Below are positions 35,578-44,921 of a DNA stretch of 64,000 nt, one piece after another. The notes beneath the pieces are model-generated. The model was not told the DNA's origin. It made no database searches and worked only from the letters and a program-made list of their open reading frames with translations. Source of the stretch: BOG-908 sp963795825 (GTDB lineage: Bacteria; Pseudomonadota; Alphaproteobacteria; Acetobacterales; Acetobacteraceae). Numbering within the stretch: the first letter of the stretch is position 1; every line of letters begins with the position of its first letter. Made by a program: the position numbers and the translations under genes. Where the stretch lies: the NCBI GenBank assembly GCA_963795825.1, contig CAWCIW010000001.1, forward strand, positions 806,001 to 870,000, in the 5' to 3' direction.

Positions 35578-36417
35578 GTGTTTTACGTTTACGTGGACGA
35601 AGCCGGAACGTCGCAACGGGAGCCGGTAACCGTTGTCGTTGGGGTTGTTATACATGCGGATAGGCATTGGCGGACAGCACAAAGTTTACTGCAAAAAACT
35701 TATGATCGATACGTGCCAGCTAGTCTTCGCCCCGGTTTTGCCTTTCATGCGAAGGACATATTTTCTGGTTACAGAAACCTAGATCAGGAATGGCCGCGGC
35801 AAAGCCGACTAGATTTCATCGGTGCTGTGGCTTCAATTCCAAGGCAAATTGAAGCCGCTGTCTGTTTAGGAAAAGTCAGGCGTTCTGCTCAATATCCAGA
35901 AGACGCGCTGAAAAAGTTACCTTTAGAAACGTGGCACCATATTCAGGCATTTCATGGATGTATCTCGCGAGCTGATAAATACGTCAGGGACTGGGGCTGT
36001 CAAGATGAAGTTGCAACTGTTGTAGCTGAAGACGTTCCTGAAAAGAGACGTTTCTTGCGAGCCACTTTACAAGTCGCAAATACCGATACTCTAGCAGAAC
36101 ACCGAAGACTTACAAAGGAGGAGCGAGAAAGTGGAATAGTGTTCCAAACAAACGTTGGCCAAATATCTCGAATCATAGATACGATACATTTTGTTGAAAA
36201 GACAGACGGGCCACTGCTTCCTATTGCCGACGCGTGTGCATTTACTTTTCGGCGATACTTTGCCGACCAAGAGCACGGCAGAGAACTCCTGATAGCTTTG
36301 CTAGGGTCAGATTTAGTTTGGGAGGACTGGCAGGGCCCTTATTCTCGAAATACGTTTAGCTTTGATCCAAATAAGTCGTATCCGACACTTCACCGTCCGT
36401 GGAAGTCGTCACCTTAG
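35578..36417 (+). CDS. DUF3800 domain protein in an AT-richer island
   Basis: A 279-residue protein from GTG 35578, with GGAAGG seven bases upstream. DUF3800 members have an RNase H-like or transposase-like fold with acidic residues. Here the start reads MFYVYVDEAGTSQ, with the D-E pair, and a later Asp lies in LPIADACAFTFRRYF. Base composition and codons are clearly AT-richer than all neighbours, a sign of transfer. The family is scattered across genomes, often in islands with phage or defence genes, but its reaction is unknown. A truncated transposase follows directly, supporting a mobile origin. Confidence 0.78.
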   Translation: MFYVYVDEAGTSQREPVTVVVGVVIHADRHWRTAQSLLQKTYDRYVPASLRPGFAFHAKDIFSGYRNLDQEWPRQSRLDFIGAVASIPRQIEAAVCLGKVRRSAQYPEDALKKLPLETWHHIQAFHGCISRADKYVRDWGCQDEVATVVAEDVPEKRRFLRATLQVANTDTLAEHRRLTKEERESGIVFQTNVGQISRIIDTIHFVEKTDGPLLPIADACAFTFRRYFADQEHGRELLIALLGSDLVWEDWQGPYSRNTFSFDPNKSYPTLHRPWKSSP

Positions 36418-36690
36418 CGTTAACTGTTCGATAGGTCAGGCGCTTACCTTTCGCGCCACTCAGGATCAGATCGGCGTACTCTTGCATCATTCACGCCAAA
36501 GCGCATGCGCGTGTTGTAGCGAAAATTAAATTCGGCCAGGTAGCGGCCCAAGTGGTGCTCGGGACAGTGTTGGTATGTGCCAACCATGCCGCGTTTAAAA
36601 ACGCTGTAACATCCTTCGACGGTGTTCGTCTGGATGGAATCACTGCGTCGTAAGGGCTCGCAGTCATGGTTGCGGTTTATAAAGACTGAC
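36417..36690 (-). pseudogene. Remnant of an IS1595-type (ISXO2-like) transposase
   Basis: The minus strand reads DSIQTNTVEGCYSVFKRGM, VGTYQHCPEHHLGRYLAEF and NFRYNTRMRFGVND. This is the C-terminal signature of ISXO2-like DDE-type transposases (HTNTVEG, HL.RYL.EF.FRYN.R). After a one-base shift it continues ADLILSGAKGKRL. The N-terminal catalytic region is missing and no terminal inverted repeats were found. It is dead and touches the end of the DUF3800 gene. Confidence 0.78.
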
Positions 36691-36721
36691 TGGAAAGGCC
36701 GGGTGCCCCAGACAACTCGGC

Positions 36722-36785
36722 GACAGCGGAGTCAAAAGTTTTTTGCTTCTTTTTTGCAAAAAAGAAGGCCTTGCTTTTCTTGCCT
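36722..36785. repeat. A/T-hairpin dispersed repeat, copy 13 (half copy, arm type A)
   Basis: CAGCGGAGTCAAAAGTTTTT starts the arm and the perfect 22-nt palindrome with a TTTGCAAA centre follows. It runs directly into the stop codon of the glycosyltransferase at 36785. The 36418-36721 part before it is the transposase remnant. Confidence 0.9.
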
Positions 36786-38743
36786 TACGCGGCCCGACGG
36801 CGCTCGATCTGCGCGCGGAGGATATTCTGCAGCGCGGTGTATTCGGCGGCGCGTTCGCCGGCGATGGGGACTTGCACGAAGGCCGAGGAGAGGGCGGCGA
36901 GGCGGGCGGCGTAGCGGTGTTTGAGGGCGGCGTCGCAGGTGGCGATGCCGGGCAAAGCGTGCAGGCGGGCGAGGTGGGTGTCGATGCTGCGAGCGCTGTG
37001 CAGGGTGCGATCGTCGGTGATCAGGTTCGGGTTGTTGGCGAGGCTGACGAAGCGGCGGACTATCGCGTCGAGGCGGCCGCCATCGGCGCGGGTGGCGGCG
37101 TTCCAGGTGGCGTCGCCGCGGCTGGCTTTGACCAAAGCTTCGGCGGCGCTGCGGAAGGGGTGGTGGGCGATCCAGGCGGTATCCGTGCTGATCGCTTCGG
37201 GGGGCGGGTTGCCGCCTGCGACGCGCGCCATGTGGTGGCAGGGGGTGCCGTCTTCGAGGCGGTAGCTGAACGGCAGGTTCATCGTGGGGTACGGGAAGTG
37301 GCAGTGCGCATCCCAGAAGAGGTTGCTGCGCGCGAGGGTTTTGAAGAGCGGGGAGATGGCGGGTTCGCGCTGGAGGAAGCGGCGGGTGGAGGGGGCGTCG
37401 TGCCAGGTGTCGGTGCGGCTGGCGGCGAAGGTGAGCCAGCGCATGGCCAGGGCGTCGAAGGGTTGGAACTCCTGCCAGCCGATCAGGTCGCCGAGGGTGG
37501 CGAAGAGGTCGGTTCGGAAGCCGACATATTCGTCCAGGTCGAGGACCATGGTCCAGCGGAAGTCGAGGGGGTCGGGGAGGGATTTGAAGGCGTGGCCGTA
37601 GGCTTTCCATTGGGCGCGGGCGGCGGGGGATAGGTGGTTTTGCACCCAGGTGATTTCGTTGGCGTCGGCGAGCAGGGCGAGGAGGTCGTCGGAGCCGTCG
37701 TCGTTGTCGTTGCTGTAGATTATGGCGTGGTCGAAGCCGCAGGCGCGGTGGTGGGCGATCCAGTCGAGGATATAGGGGCCTTCGTTACGGGCGGTGGCGA
37801 GCACGCAGGCGAGGCGGCGCGGGGCGATGGTGCGGCGGGCCATCGCGAGGGTGGCGAGGCCGGCCTGGGGGCGGAGGTCGCCGGACTGGAGGACGGCCAC
37901 GTGGTCTTCGGTGGCGGGGCTGGTGGCGCGGGTGGTTGGCGGGCGGTCGGCGGCGAGCCAGGCGATCAGTTGGGGGAGCGTGGTGTTCAGCCACGGGTCG
38001 TTTGGGATGGCGTGGCGGATGAGGGTGAGGTCGGCGGGGTTGGCGAGGAGGCGGCGGGCGAGGATGTCGAGTTCGTCCGGCGGGAGGAGGCGGATCAGGG
38101 GTTCGGCCAAAGCGGGGCGCAGGGTCCCGGTTTGCAGGAGGTCGAGGAGGGTGTTGGCGCGCAGCGGGGGGTGCAGGGCGGCGGCGAGTTCCTCGAGGAG
38201 GGCCTGGGCGTCGGCGGTCGGCAGGGTCGGGTCGGCTTGGTGGGGGGTGAAGCGGTCGAGCGTTTTGTCGCCGGTGCGGTCGAACAGGACGCGGTTGGGT
38301 TTGCCGACGGGGGCGCCGGTGACGATGCCGAGATAGCGGTTGCCGGCGATCGGGTGGCGGAGTTCGATGCGGCCGCCCGGGCAGCGGCGCAGGCGGACGG
38401 AGATGGCCGGGGCGCGCATCCCGTCGCCTTCGACGGCGAAGCTGCGGGCGTCCGGCGCGATCAGCACGCAGCATTGCGGGGCGGCTTTGGGGATTGCGAG
38501 GAGGAGGGGGGTGGTGGGTTCGGCTGCCATGGCGGCTTCGGCGCCTTCGAGGGTGAGCCAGGTGTCGCGGCCGGTTTTCAGGGTGAAGAGGTCGAGCGCG
38601 GTGCTAGGGGTGGTGGCGCGCAGGCGGGCGCCGGGGGGCGGGGCGGTTTGCAGGAGGCCGGCCAGCAGGTTCCCGGCTTGCGGCGGGTTCCCGGGCGTGG
38701 GGGCTTGCGGGGCTTTGCGGGCGAAGAGGGCGGGGATCTTCAT
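36785..38743 (-). CDS. Large glycosyltransferase, GT92/GT2-like domain
   Basis: A 652-residue protein from ATG 38743. The N-terminal half (about 1-330) is of unknown fold and contains VSVRLRRCPGGRIELRHP-like beta segments. From about 345 a glycosyltransferase domain reads LACVLATARNEGPYILDWIA, HHRACGFDHAIIYSNDNDDG and MVLDLDEYVGF; the DLDE acidic motif stands in for DxD metal binding. This is the GT92/glyco_transf_2_4 type often annotated in alphaproteobacteria. A later WDAHCHFPYPTMNLPFSYR is typical. It would act at the cytoplasmic face on surface glycans; the sugar is unknown. Confidence 0.8.
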   Translation of the reverse strand: MKIPALFARKAPQAPTPGNPPQAGNLLAGLLQTAPPPGARLRATTPSTALDLFTLKTGRDTWLTLEGAEAAMAAEPTTPLLLAIPKAAPQCCVLIAPDARSFAVEGDGMRAPAISVRLRRCPGGRIELRHPIAGNRYLGIVTGAPVGKPNRVLFDRTGDKTLDRFTPHQADPTLPTADAQALLEELAAALHPPLRANTLLDLLQTGTLRPALAEPLIRLLPPDELDILARRLLANPADLTLIRHAIPNDPWLNTTLPQLIAWLAADRPPTTRATSPATEDHVAVLQSGDLRPQAGLATLAMARRTIAPRRLACVLATARNEGPYILDWIAHHRACGFDHAIIYSNDNDDGSDDLLALLADANEITWVQNHLSPAARAQWKAYGHAFKSLPDPLDFRWTMVLDLDEYVGFRTDLFATLGDLIGWQEFQPFDALAMRWLTFAASRTDTWHDAPSTRRFLQREPAISPLFKTLARSNLFWDAHCHFPYPTMNLPFSYRLEDGTPCHHMARVAGGNPPPEAISTDTAWIAHHPFRSAAEALVKASRGDATWNAATRADGGRLDAIVRRFVSLANNPNLITDDRTLHSARSIDTHLARLHALPGIATCDAALKHRYAARLAALSSAFVQVPIAGERAAEYTALQNILRAQIERRRAA

Positions 38744-38860
38744 GGTTGGGAGGTTGGCATGGTTGGGGTCGCGAGCGGAAGGTTTGGAGGGTGATTTCGG
38801 TAGCGTTTTGCAACGCAGGGGGGCGTTGCGGAAAGACGGTGCGCGCGCCACGCTAGGGTG

Positions 38861-39463
38861 ATGGAACGGATGCTACCGGTGGCGCAGGCGGAGCCGATCG
38901 TGCGCGGCGGGGCGGGCGGCGTGGCGGCGCGCGGCGTGGTTTATGCGGCGCTGGTGGCGGCGGTGCTGGCGGGCGGGTGGTTGCGGTTCAACACGCAGAT
39001 TGCGGGCGTGGTGCCGGCGCTGGGGCGGGCTGGCGCAGCGGCGGCGGACCAGCCGCGCGGGCTGATGGAGCTGGGGCTCGTGCCGGACGGCGAGGCGGAT
39101 GCGCTGGTGGCCGGAATGGGCTTGTCGGCGGGCGATGCGGCGCTGCTGCGCGCGGGGTTGCGGGACCGCCAGGTCAGGCTGTTGCGGCTGCCTTTGGTGG
39201 ACGAGACGCCGCCGGCCGATGGGGTGGGCGCGCTGGCGGCTGGGCACGACATTCGGGTGAGCACGGCGGGGTATACGCGGGTGATCCGGCTGACGCGCAC
39301 GCCGGTGGCGTTGGCGCTGCCGATAACGGCGGGCGGCGAAGTGTCGTTCTCCACGCCGGATACGGGCGGCGTGGCTATAGGGGCGCTGGGGTTGTCGGGG
39401 CCGGTGCGGCTGCCTGATATGGCGCCTGGCGATGTGTTCAGCGTGGGGGTGGTTGCGCAGTGA
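38861..39463 (+). CDS. Membrane-anchored unknown protein, first gene of the Clp-type operon
   Basis: A 200-residue protein from ATG 38861 (AGGGTG upstream). One N-terminal transmembrane helix (GVVYAALVAAVLAGGWL), then a probably periplasmic part with RGLMELGLVPDGEADALVAG and a beta-rich C-terminal domain (GHDIRVSTAGYTRVIRLTRT). Its stop overlaps the GTG start of the AAA+ gene. No named family. Together with the next two genes it forms a tight operon of membrane-associated proteins. Confidence 0.62.
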   Translation: MERMLPVAQAEPIVRGGAGGVAARGVVYAALVAAVLAGGWLRFNTQIAGVVPALGRAGAAAADQPRGLMELGLVPDGEADALVAGMGLSAGDAALLRAGLRDRQVRLLRLPLVDETPPADGVGALAAGHDIRVSTAGYTRVIRLTRTPVALALPITAGGEVSFSTPDTGGVAIGALGLSGPVRLPDMAPGDVFSVGVVAQ

Positions 39464-40807
39464 AAGGGCTCATTCCGGCGGCCCAAAAGGCGATGCCGCT
39501 GCTGATGGTGGTGTTCCTGCTGCTGCTGATCGTGCAGGCGCTGGTGTCGCTGCATGTGTCGCCGGCGCATCTGGTTTCGGTGGTGCTGGGGTGGCTGCCG
39601 CAGGGCGGGGCGGTGTTCGCCGGGGTGGGCGGCGCGCTGTGGGCGATGGTGCTGGCGGGCGTGGCGTATGAGTGGCGGGCCGAGGCGTTGGCGGTGCGTG
39701 TGCGGGCTGGCGGGCGGCGGCGTGTTGGCAATTCCAGGAGTTGGGCGATGGATGTTTTGAGCAGGCTGACGAACCGGGCCGAGCTGGAGGATCTGCTGTC
39801 GCGCCAGGACCGCGTGACGGTGATCGATGCGGTGGCGCTGGCGAATACGTTGAAGAGCCAGGTGATCGGGCAGGATGCGGTCTGCGACGACATCGCGGGG
39901 CAGTTGCGGCGGCGGCTGGCGCTGCAGGTGCGTGGCAAGCCGGTGGGGATTTTCCTACTGGCGGGGCCGCCTGGGACGGGGAAGACGTATCTGGCCAAGC
40001 GGCTGGCGGCGGCGCTGGGGCGCAAGCTGCTGCATTTCGACATGACGCAGATGAGTTCGCCACATGCGGCCACGCAGTTGTTCGGCTCGCCGAAAGGCTA
40101 TGTGGGATCTGATACGTTCGGCAAACTGACGGGCGGGCTGAAGGAGGTGCCGGACGCGCTGGTTCTGCTCGACGAGATCGAAAAGGCGCATCCGGATGTG
40201 TTCAAGAAGTTTCTGTCCGCCTGGAACGATGGGCACGTGACGGAGGCTTCTACAGGGGCGCAGGTTTCCACCACGCGGTCGATCTTCATGCTGACGTCGA
40301 ACATCGCGACGGAGGCTCTGGGGGAAATCGCGGACAAGTATGCCGACGATGCGGATGCGATGCGCGGGGCGGCGGTGGAGGTTCTGAAGTTGGCCGGGTT
40401 TGCGCCGGAGGTTCTCAATCGGCTGGACCGGATATTCGTGTTCCGGGCGCTGGCTGGGCTGGATGTGGCGCGGGTGGCGGCGCTCGAGATCGAGGCGATG
40501 ATCGGCAGTTACGGGCTCGAGATCGCCGCGGGCGGGCATCGATCCGCATCTGCTGCTGGACGTGATGGAGAAGCAGGACCGGCTGGGGTCGGGGGCGAGC
40601 GCGCGCGACCTGGTGCGCTCGATCGAGGAGATGGTGAGCGACGGGCTGATAGAGGCGCGGCAGAAGGGGGCGCATTGCGTGCGGCTGGAGAAGGGGGAGA
40701 GCGGGATCGTGACGCGTATCGCCGATATGCGGGCGCCGGGGCGTGAGGGGGCCGGCCTGGTGGCCGAGCCGGGTGCGCGGGTGGATACGGGGCATCTGGG
40801 GAGCTGA
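39460..40807 (+). CDS. Membrane-anchored Clp-type AAA+ ATPase with one frame break
   Basis: A protein of about 448 residues when repaired. Two N-terminal transmembrane helices (PLLMVVFLLLLIVQALVSL and LWAMVLAGVAYEW) precede a single AAA+ domain like the second ATPase of ClpA/ClpB. Features are VIGQDAVCDDIAGQLRRRLA, Walker A GPPGTGKT, pore loop KGYVG, Walker B VLLDEIEKAH, and sensor LTSNIATEAL. Near 40531-40537 the frame shifts. Downstream, IDPHLLLDVMEKQDRLGSGA and RDLVRSIEEMVSDGL match the C-terminal Clp small domain. Removing one G restores the frame. There is no ClpN domain and no protease is nearby, so a membrane-bound unfoldase is inferred. Confidence 0.8.
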
Positions 40808-40809
40808 GC

Positions 40810-41652
40810 GTGTCGGCGGCGGGGCGGCTGTGGCGGCGGGCGCCGGCGTGGCGGGTGTGTCTGGTGGGGGCGATCGCGGCCACTGCGCTGGCGGCGATGT
40901 TCCCGCCCGGGGTGCCCGGGTGGGTGCGGGGGCTGGCGCGGCCGGTGGTGGCGCGGGTGGCGGGTGCGCCGGTGGTTGATGTCGCGGCGCATTACCGGCC
41001 GGTGGCGGCGGCGGTGCGACCTGGTTTCTCGGCCTTGAGCCTGCCGCCGACGGGGCATGAACGGTCCGGCGCGGTGGCGTTCGCGGGGCGGGTGCTGCCG
41101 TTGCCGGCGGGGCGCTGGGAGACGCTCGCTCTGGCGCATGGCGATCGGCCGATCAGCGGGCAGGTGGAGGTATTTGCGCGGGTGGTGGACGGCGCGATGA
41201 CGGGGCTGCTGGTGGTGGCGGGGTCCGATCCGGTGGCGCACCAGCCCAGCCCGTTCGATGTGACGCAGACCTGCGACGAGCCGGGCACGATCGCGCGCTA
41301 CGTGGCGCCCGAACCGTTCGGGCAGGGGCTGCTGGTGCATGAGTGCTGGCGGCTGGCGGCGTTGCCGGGGTTCGACCTGGCGGAGCGCGGGCGGGCGGAC
41401 CCGGTGCTGGATCGCGCGCTGTTGCGGCTGCGGGAGAGCGATGCGCGAATACCGGAGAGGCTGGTGGTGCTGGATTACCTGCGGTCCGACATCGGGGGAT
41501 TTCTCACCGCGATGTTGTTTCTGCCCGATACGCGGCGGGGCGGGGCGTCCGGGCAGGTTCTGGAGGCCTGGGTGCGGCGGTATGTCGCGGCCTTGCATGC
41601 GGGGGACGAGGGGGTTCGGGACGGGCGTGGGGTGGCGGCCGATCCTGGGTAG
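40810..41652 (+). CDS. Secreted or membrane-anchored unknown protein of the Clp-type operon
   Basis: A 280-residue protein from GTG 40810, 2 bp after the AAA+ stop. It has an N-terminal helix (VCLVGAIAATALAAMFPPG) and a long exported part. Segments such as LPAGRWETLALAHGDRPISG, QPSPFDVTQTCDEPGTIARY and VLDYLRSDIGGFLTAMLFL are well structured, but I recognise no family. Two cysteines (TQTC, HEC) could pair. With the two upstream genes it may form one complex at the inner membrane. Confidence 0.6.
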   Translation: MSAAGRLWRRAPAWRVCLVGAIAATALAAMFPPGVPGWVRGLARPVVARVAGAPVVDVAAHYRPVAAAVRPGFSALSLPPTGHERSGAVAFAGRVLPLPAGRWETLALAHGDRPISGQVEVFARVVDGAMTGLLVVAGSDPVAHQPSPFDVTQTCDEPGTIARYVAPEPFGQGLLVHECWRLAALPGFDLAERGRADPVLDRALLRLRESDARIPERLVVLDYLRSDIGGFLTAMLFLPDTRRGGASGQVLEAWVRRYVAALHAGDEGVRDGRGVAADPG

Positions 41653-41717
41653 GGCCGTTTGCCGGAACCTTCCCGGGGCGAAATGTGTTGAGCGGGAGGT
41701 TCAATGTGCAAAAGGGA

Positions 41718-42206
41718 ATGACGATGCGGTTTGGTTTTGCTGTTCTGGCGGGCGTGCTGGCGATGCCCGGGTTGGCGCTGGCGCAGACGGATTCGATGGC
41801 GATGGCGCATGAGAGTGCGGCGAACCAGTTGGGCGTTTTGGAATACTGCCAGTCGAAGGGCTACACCGATGGCAGCGCCGTGGTGGCCCAACAGGGCGTG
41901 ATTTCGCGCCTGCCGGCCTATGCCGGGTCGACCGCGGCGGCGGAGGCCACCGGCAAGACGGGCGTGATGGCGCCTGGCAACGGGCAGACATATTCGCTGT
42001 CGGACATGGCCGATAAGAGCCACACCACGGAGGCTGCGCTGTGCGCGCACATGGCGGACAGCACCAAGCAGGTGGCGGCGAGCAATGCCAGCGCGTTCGG
42101 TCCGGGCGGGATGCCGAAGATGCCGGCGATGCCGGGCGGGATGCCGGCGATGCCGGCGATGCCGGGCGGGATGCCGACGATGCCTGGCGTGCCGCAGCCG
42201 CAATAG
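41718..42206 (+). CDS. Secreted protein with Met-Pro-Gly repeats at the C-terminus
   Basis: A 162-residue protein from ATG 41718 (AAAGGGA upstream). The signal peptide is MTMRFGFAVLAGVLAMPGLA, cleaved near ALA-Q. The middle part has LGVLEYCQSKGYTDGSAV and ALCAHMADSTKQ, giving a conserved-looking Cys pair. The last 33 residues repeat PAMPGGM units, encoded by nearly identical DNA (42110-42190). The repeats are probably disordered. Function unknown. It could be the last gene of the preceding operon, 65 bp apart. Confidence 0.64.
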   Translation: MTMRFGFAVLAGVLAMPGLALAQTDSMAMAHESAANQLGVLEYCQSKGYTDGSAVVAQQGVISRLPAYAGSTAAAEATGKTGVMAPGNGQTYSLSDMADKSHTTEAALCAHMADSTKQVAASNASAFGPGGMPKMPAMPGGMPAMPAMPGGMPTMPGVPQPQ

Positions 42207-42228
42207 CGGGGTTGGTGCTGCATCGGCA

Positions 42229-42412
42229 GCAAGAAAGAAAGCAGTCCTTTTTCGAGAAAACGGACCAAAAAGCTTTTATCCCGATGCTGGCACGACATGC
42301 TCACTTCTTCTGCAGCCGTATCGACTGGCAGAATTGAGGTGAGCTTCGGGGCAGGCGTCGGAGCAAAAGCTTTTTGGTCCTTTTTCTCGAAAAAGGACTG
42401 CTTTCTTGCTTG
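42229..42412. repeat. A/T-hairpin dispersed repeat, copy 14 (full copy, arms B/B)
   Basis: A 184-bp copy with both arms of type B. One substitution in the left stem (AAAACGGACC) breaks a base pair. The centre has GCTGGCACGACATGC and the core CTGCAGCCGTATCGACTGGC in reverse orientation. It starts 22 bp after the stop of the Met-Pro-Gly protein and ends 14 bp from the stop of the convergent gene. Confidence 0.94.
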
Positions 42413-42426
42413 TTTCGGCGTGTGCT

Positions 42427-43401
42427 TCAGGCGCCCGCCAGGCGCAGCGCGGCACCCAGCATGTCGAAGACGTCGAGCAGCCGTGCCACGTAGTGGTCGT
42501 GCACGGCAAAGGCGGGCGCGGACGGGTCCGAGAACTGGCGTTCCAGGCCGTCGATGAGGCGGGCGAGGCGGCGCTGGTGCAGGCCTAGGGCGGTTTGGAT
42601 CGGGTCCGAGACCACGCCGGCGAAGGCGGCGAAGGTGGTGGCGGCGAGCATCACGGTGCCGGTGGTGGCGGCGAGCAGGTGGGCGGAGGGGGCGGCGGGG
42701 AACAGGCCGTACCAGGCGCCACCGAGCGAGGCGCCTAGGGGGAAGGCGCTGATCGCGGTCTGGTGGGCCATCAGGCCGGCGAGGGCGGGGCCGAGCGTGG
42801 CGGCGCCCGGGGTGAGTTTGTTGAGCGTGAGGGCGCCGATGCCGAGATTCATCAGGCCGGTGGTGATTTCGGCGGCGGCGGCGCGGGAGAGGCCATAGGT
42901 TTGCAGCGCCTGGGCCAGGCGGGTTTGGAAGGCGGGGTCGGCGGTGTGGTGGGCGAGGTTGGGTAGGGCGGCGGCCAGGGCGGATTGCAGGGCGGGGGTG
43001 GAGAGGATGGCGTCTGCCAGGGCGTCGCGCGTGGATTGGCGGTGGGGTTGGGCGTAGGGGAGCTCGAGCAGGTCCGTCTGTATCAGCCATTCGACCTGGC
43101 GGGCGACGGCGGTGCGCAGGATGAGCGAGCGGTGCAGGCGGGCCGCCGTGGCGGGGGCGCCGAGTTTGCGCGCGGTGGCGGCGGCCATGTGGAGCGCGAT
43201 CTGGGGGACGGACAGGCTGAGGTTCAGGGGGGCTTTGAGGATGTCCCAGCCGAGTGCGGCGCGGTGGAGATGCAGGGTGCCGCGCAGGGAGAAGTTGGCC
43301 TGGACGAAGGGGGCGATGCGGGCGCGGCGGTCGGTGAAGTAGGTGCGGGCGCCCTGTTGGACGGCGTGTTGGGCCAGGTCTCTGGTCAGGGGGTCTGGCA
43401 T
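42427..43401 (-). CDS. Conserved hypothetical membrane-associated protein (possibly DUF6635)
   Basis: A 324-residue protein from ATG 43401; ATG 43476 is an alternative start. It begins with a helical, basic region (YFTDRRARIAPFVQANFSLR, GTLHLHRAALGWDILKAPLN) that resembles DUF6635 members, from memory and not checked. The middle has hydrophobic Gly/Ala stretches (LMNLGIGALTLNKLTPGAAT, LLAATTGTVMLAATTFAAFA) that may be membrane helices. The end is helical and amphipathic (HDHYVARLLDVFDMLGAAL). Function unknown. Confidence 0.62.
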   Translation of the reverse strand: MPDPLTRDLAQHAVQQGARTYFTDRRARIAPFVQANFSLRGTLHLHRAALGWDILKAPLNLSLSVPQIALHMAAATARKLGAPATAARLHRSLILRTAVARQVEWLIQTDLLELPYAQPHRQSTRDALADAILSTPALQSALAAALPNLAHHTADPAFQTRLAQALQTYGLSRAAAAEITTGLMNLGIGALTLNKLTPGAATLGPALAGLMAHQTAISAFPLGASLGGAWYGLFPAAPSAHLLAATTGTVMLAATTFAAFAGVVSDPIQTALGLHQRRLARLIDGLERQFSDPSAPAFAVHDHYVARLLDVFDMLGAALRLAGA

Positions 43402-43648
43402 CGGGTGGGCCGGTTGGGGGGACGTGGAAGTGGAGCTTTCGCGAGTGTCGGGCCGGAAAGTTCTGTCCATGGTCATATGGCTTTTTAAGCGCTCCGGTAC
43501 CCGCGATGATTTAACGCGCCGCAACGGCTTTCGGTCAGGCTATTCGACGCGGGCCGCACTTCGTTGCGGTTCCCGGTGTTCGCCGCTGCTTCGGCAGAAT
43601 CCGCAAGCCGGGCGCCCGGCGGACGAACGAGACGGGTACTGCAGCGAG

Positions 43649-43700
43649 GGAAGCAAAAGTTTTTTGGTCCTTTTTTTCAAAAAAGGACTGCTTGCCTTGC
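43649..43700. repeat. A/T-hairpin dispersed repeat, copy 15 (half copy, arm type B)
   Basis: AGGGAAGCAAAAGTTTTTTG, then the GGTCC...GGACT hairpin with seven T and six A, then GCTTGCC. It lies between a divergent pair, about 48 bp before the flavoprotein GTG start. Confidence 0.9.
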
Positions 43701-43747
43701 CTGGCTTCGCTTGCTTTCCGCCGGCCACGACGGCACCTCACCTAAAC

Positions 43748-44921
43748 GTGGAAAACTATGACGTTCTGATCCTGGGCGCCGGCGCGGCCGGCCTGATGTG
43801 CGCGATGACCGCGGCGCGCCGGGGGCGGCGCGTTCTGGTGGTGGACCATGCCAGGCAGGCGGGCGAGAAGATCCTGATCTCCGGGGGCGGGCGCTGCAAC
43901 TTCACCAACACGGGCTGCGTGGCGGAGCGGTTCTTTTCGGAGAACGCGGCGTTCGCGCGGTCGGCGCTGGCCGGATATACGCCGGGCGATTTCGTGGGGC
44001 TGGTGGAGAAGCACCGTATTGCCTGGCACGAGAAGACGCTCGGGCAGTTGTTCTGCGACGGCTCGGCGCGGCAGATCGTGGCGATGCTGCTGGCGGAGTG
44101 TGCCGCGGCGGGCGCTGTGGTGCGGGTGGGCCAGAGCGTGGGGGAGATTTCGCGCGGGATGGCGTTTCGCGTGACGGTGGGGGGCGTGGCGGTCGAGGCG
44201 GCGTCGTTGGTTCTGGCGAGCGGGGGGTTGTCGATCCCGAAGATAGGGGCTTCGGGGCTGGCGTATCGGGTGGCGGGGCAGTTCGGGCTGGATATGGTGG
44301 CGCCGCGGCCGGCGCTGGTGCCGTTGACGTTGGCGGGCGAGGCGCTTGGGTTGCTGGGCGGGCTTGCGGGGGTTTCGACCATTGTGGCGGCTACGTGTGG
44401 GGGCGTGCGGTTCGAGGAGGGCGATGGTGGTGACGCATCGTGGGCTTTCCGGGCCGGCGATCCTGCAGGTGAGTTCGGCGTGGCGCGAGGGGCAGGGGGT
44501 GGAGATCGATCTGGCGCCGGGTGCGGCGGACGGGTTTTTGCGGGCGGGCAAGCGGGCGCGGCCGAAGGCGGGGGTGCGGGCGCTGCTGGGCGAGGTTTTG
44601 CCGCAGCGGCTGGCCGATGTGTTCCTGCCGGCGGGGCTGGCGGGCGGGCGGGCGGGCGAGGTGGCGGACCGGGAGTTGCAGGCGCTGGAGGGGCGGTTGC
44701 GGGCCTGGCGGTTGTTACCATCCGGCACTGAGGGCTATGCCAAGGCGGAGGTGACGGCGGGCGGGATTTCGACCCGGGCGCTGTCGCAGAAGACGATGGA
44801 GGCGCGCGCGGTGCCTGGGTTGTTTGCGATTGGCGAGGCGGTCGATGTGACGGGCTGGCTCGGCGGGTATAATTTCCAGTGGGCCTGGGCCAGCGGGTAT
44901 GCGGCTGGGGTCGCAGCGTGA
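43748..44921 (+). CDS. HI0933-family flavoprotein (BaiN-like), one frame break
   Basis: A two-domain NAD(P)/FAD-dependent oxidoreductase of 390 residues when repaired, starting at GTG 43748 (MENYDVLILGAGAAGLMCAM). The family motif SGGGRCNFTN is present. The frame breaks near 44417: upstream GGVRFEE, downstream AMVVTHRGLSGPAILQVSS. Removing one G in a GGG run joins them. The C-terminal FAD contact VDVTGWLGGYNFQWAWASG is intact. Relatives reduce unsaturated substrates such as bile-acid intermediates, but the substrate here is unknown. The TGA overlaps a GTG, now part of a tandem repeat before the next gene. Confidence 0.86.

Noticed and set aside
35578..36417. DUF3800 gene as part of an anti-phage defence island
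   Set aside because: No nuclease, restriction, toxin-antitoxin or other defence gene adjoins it in this window. Foreign origin is supported, a defence role is not.
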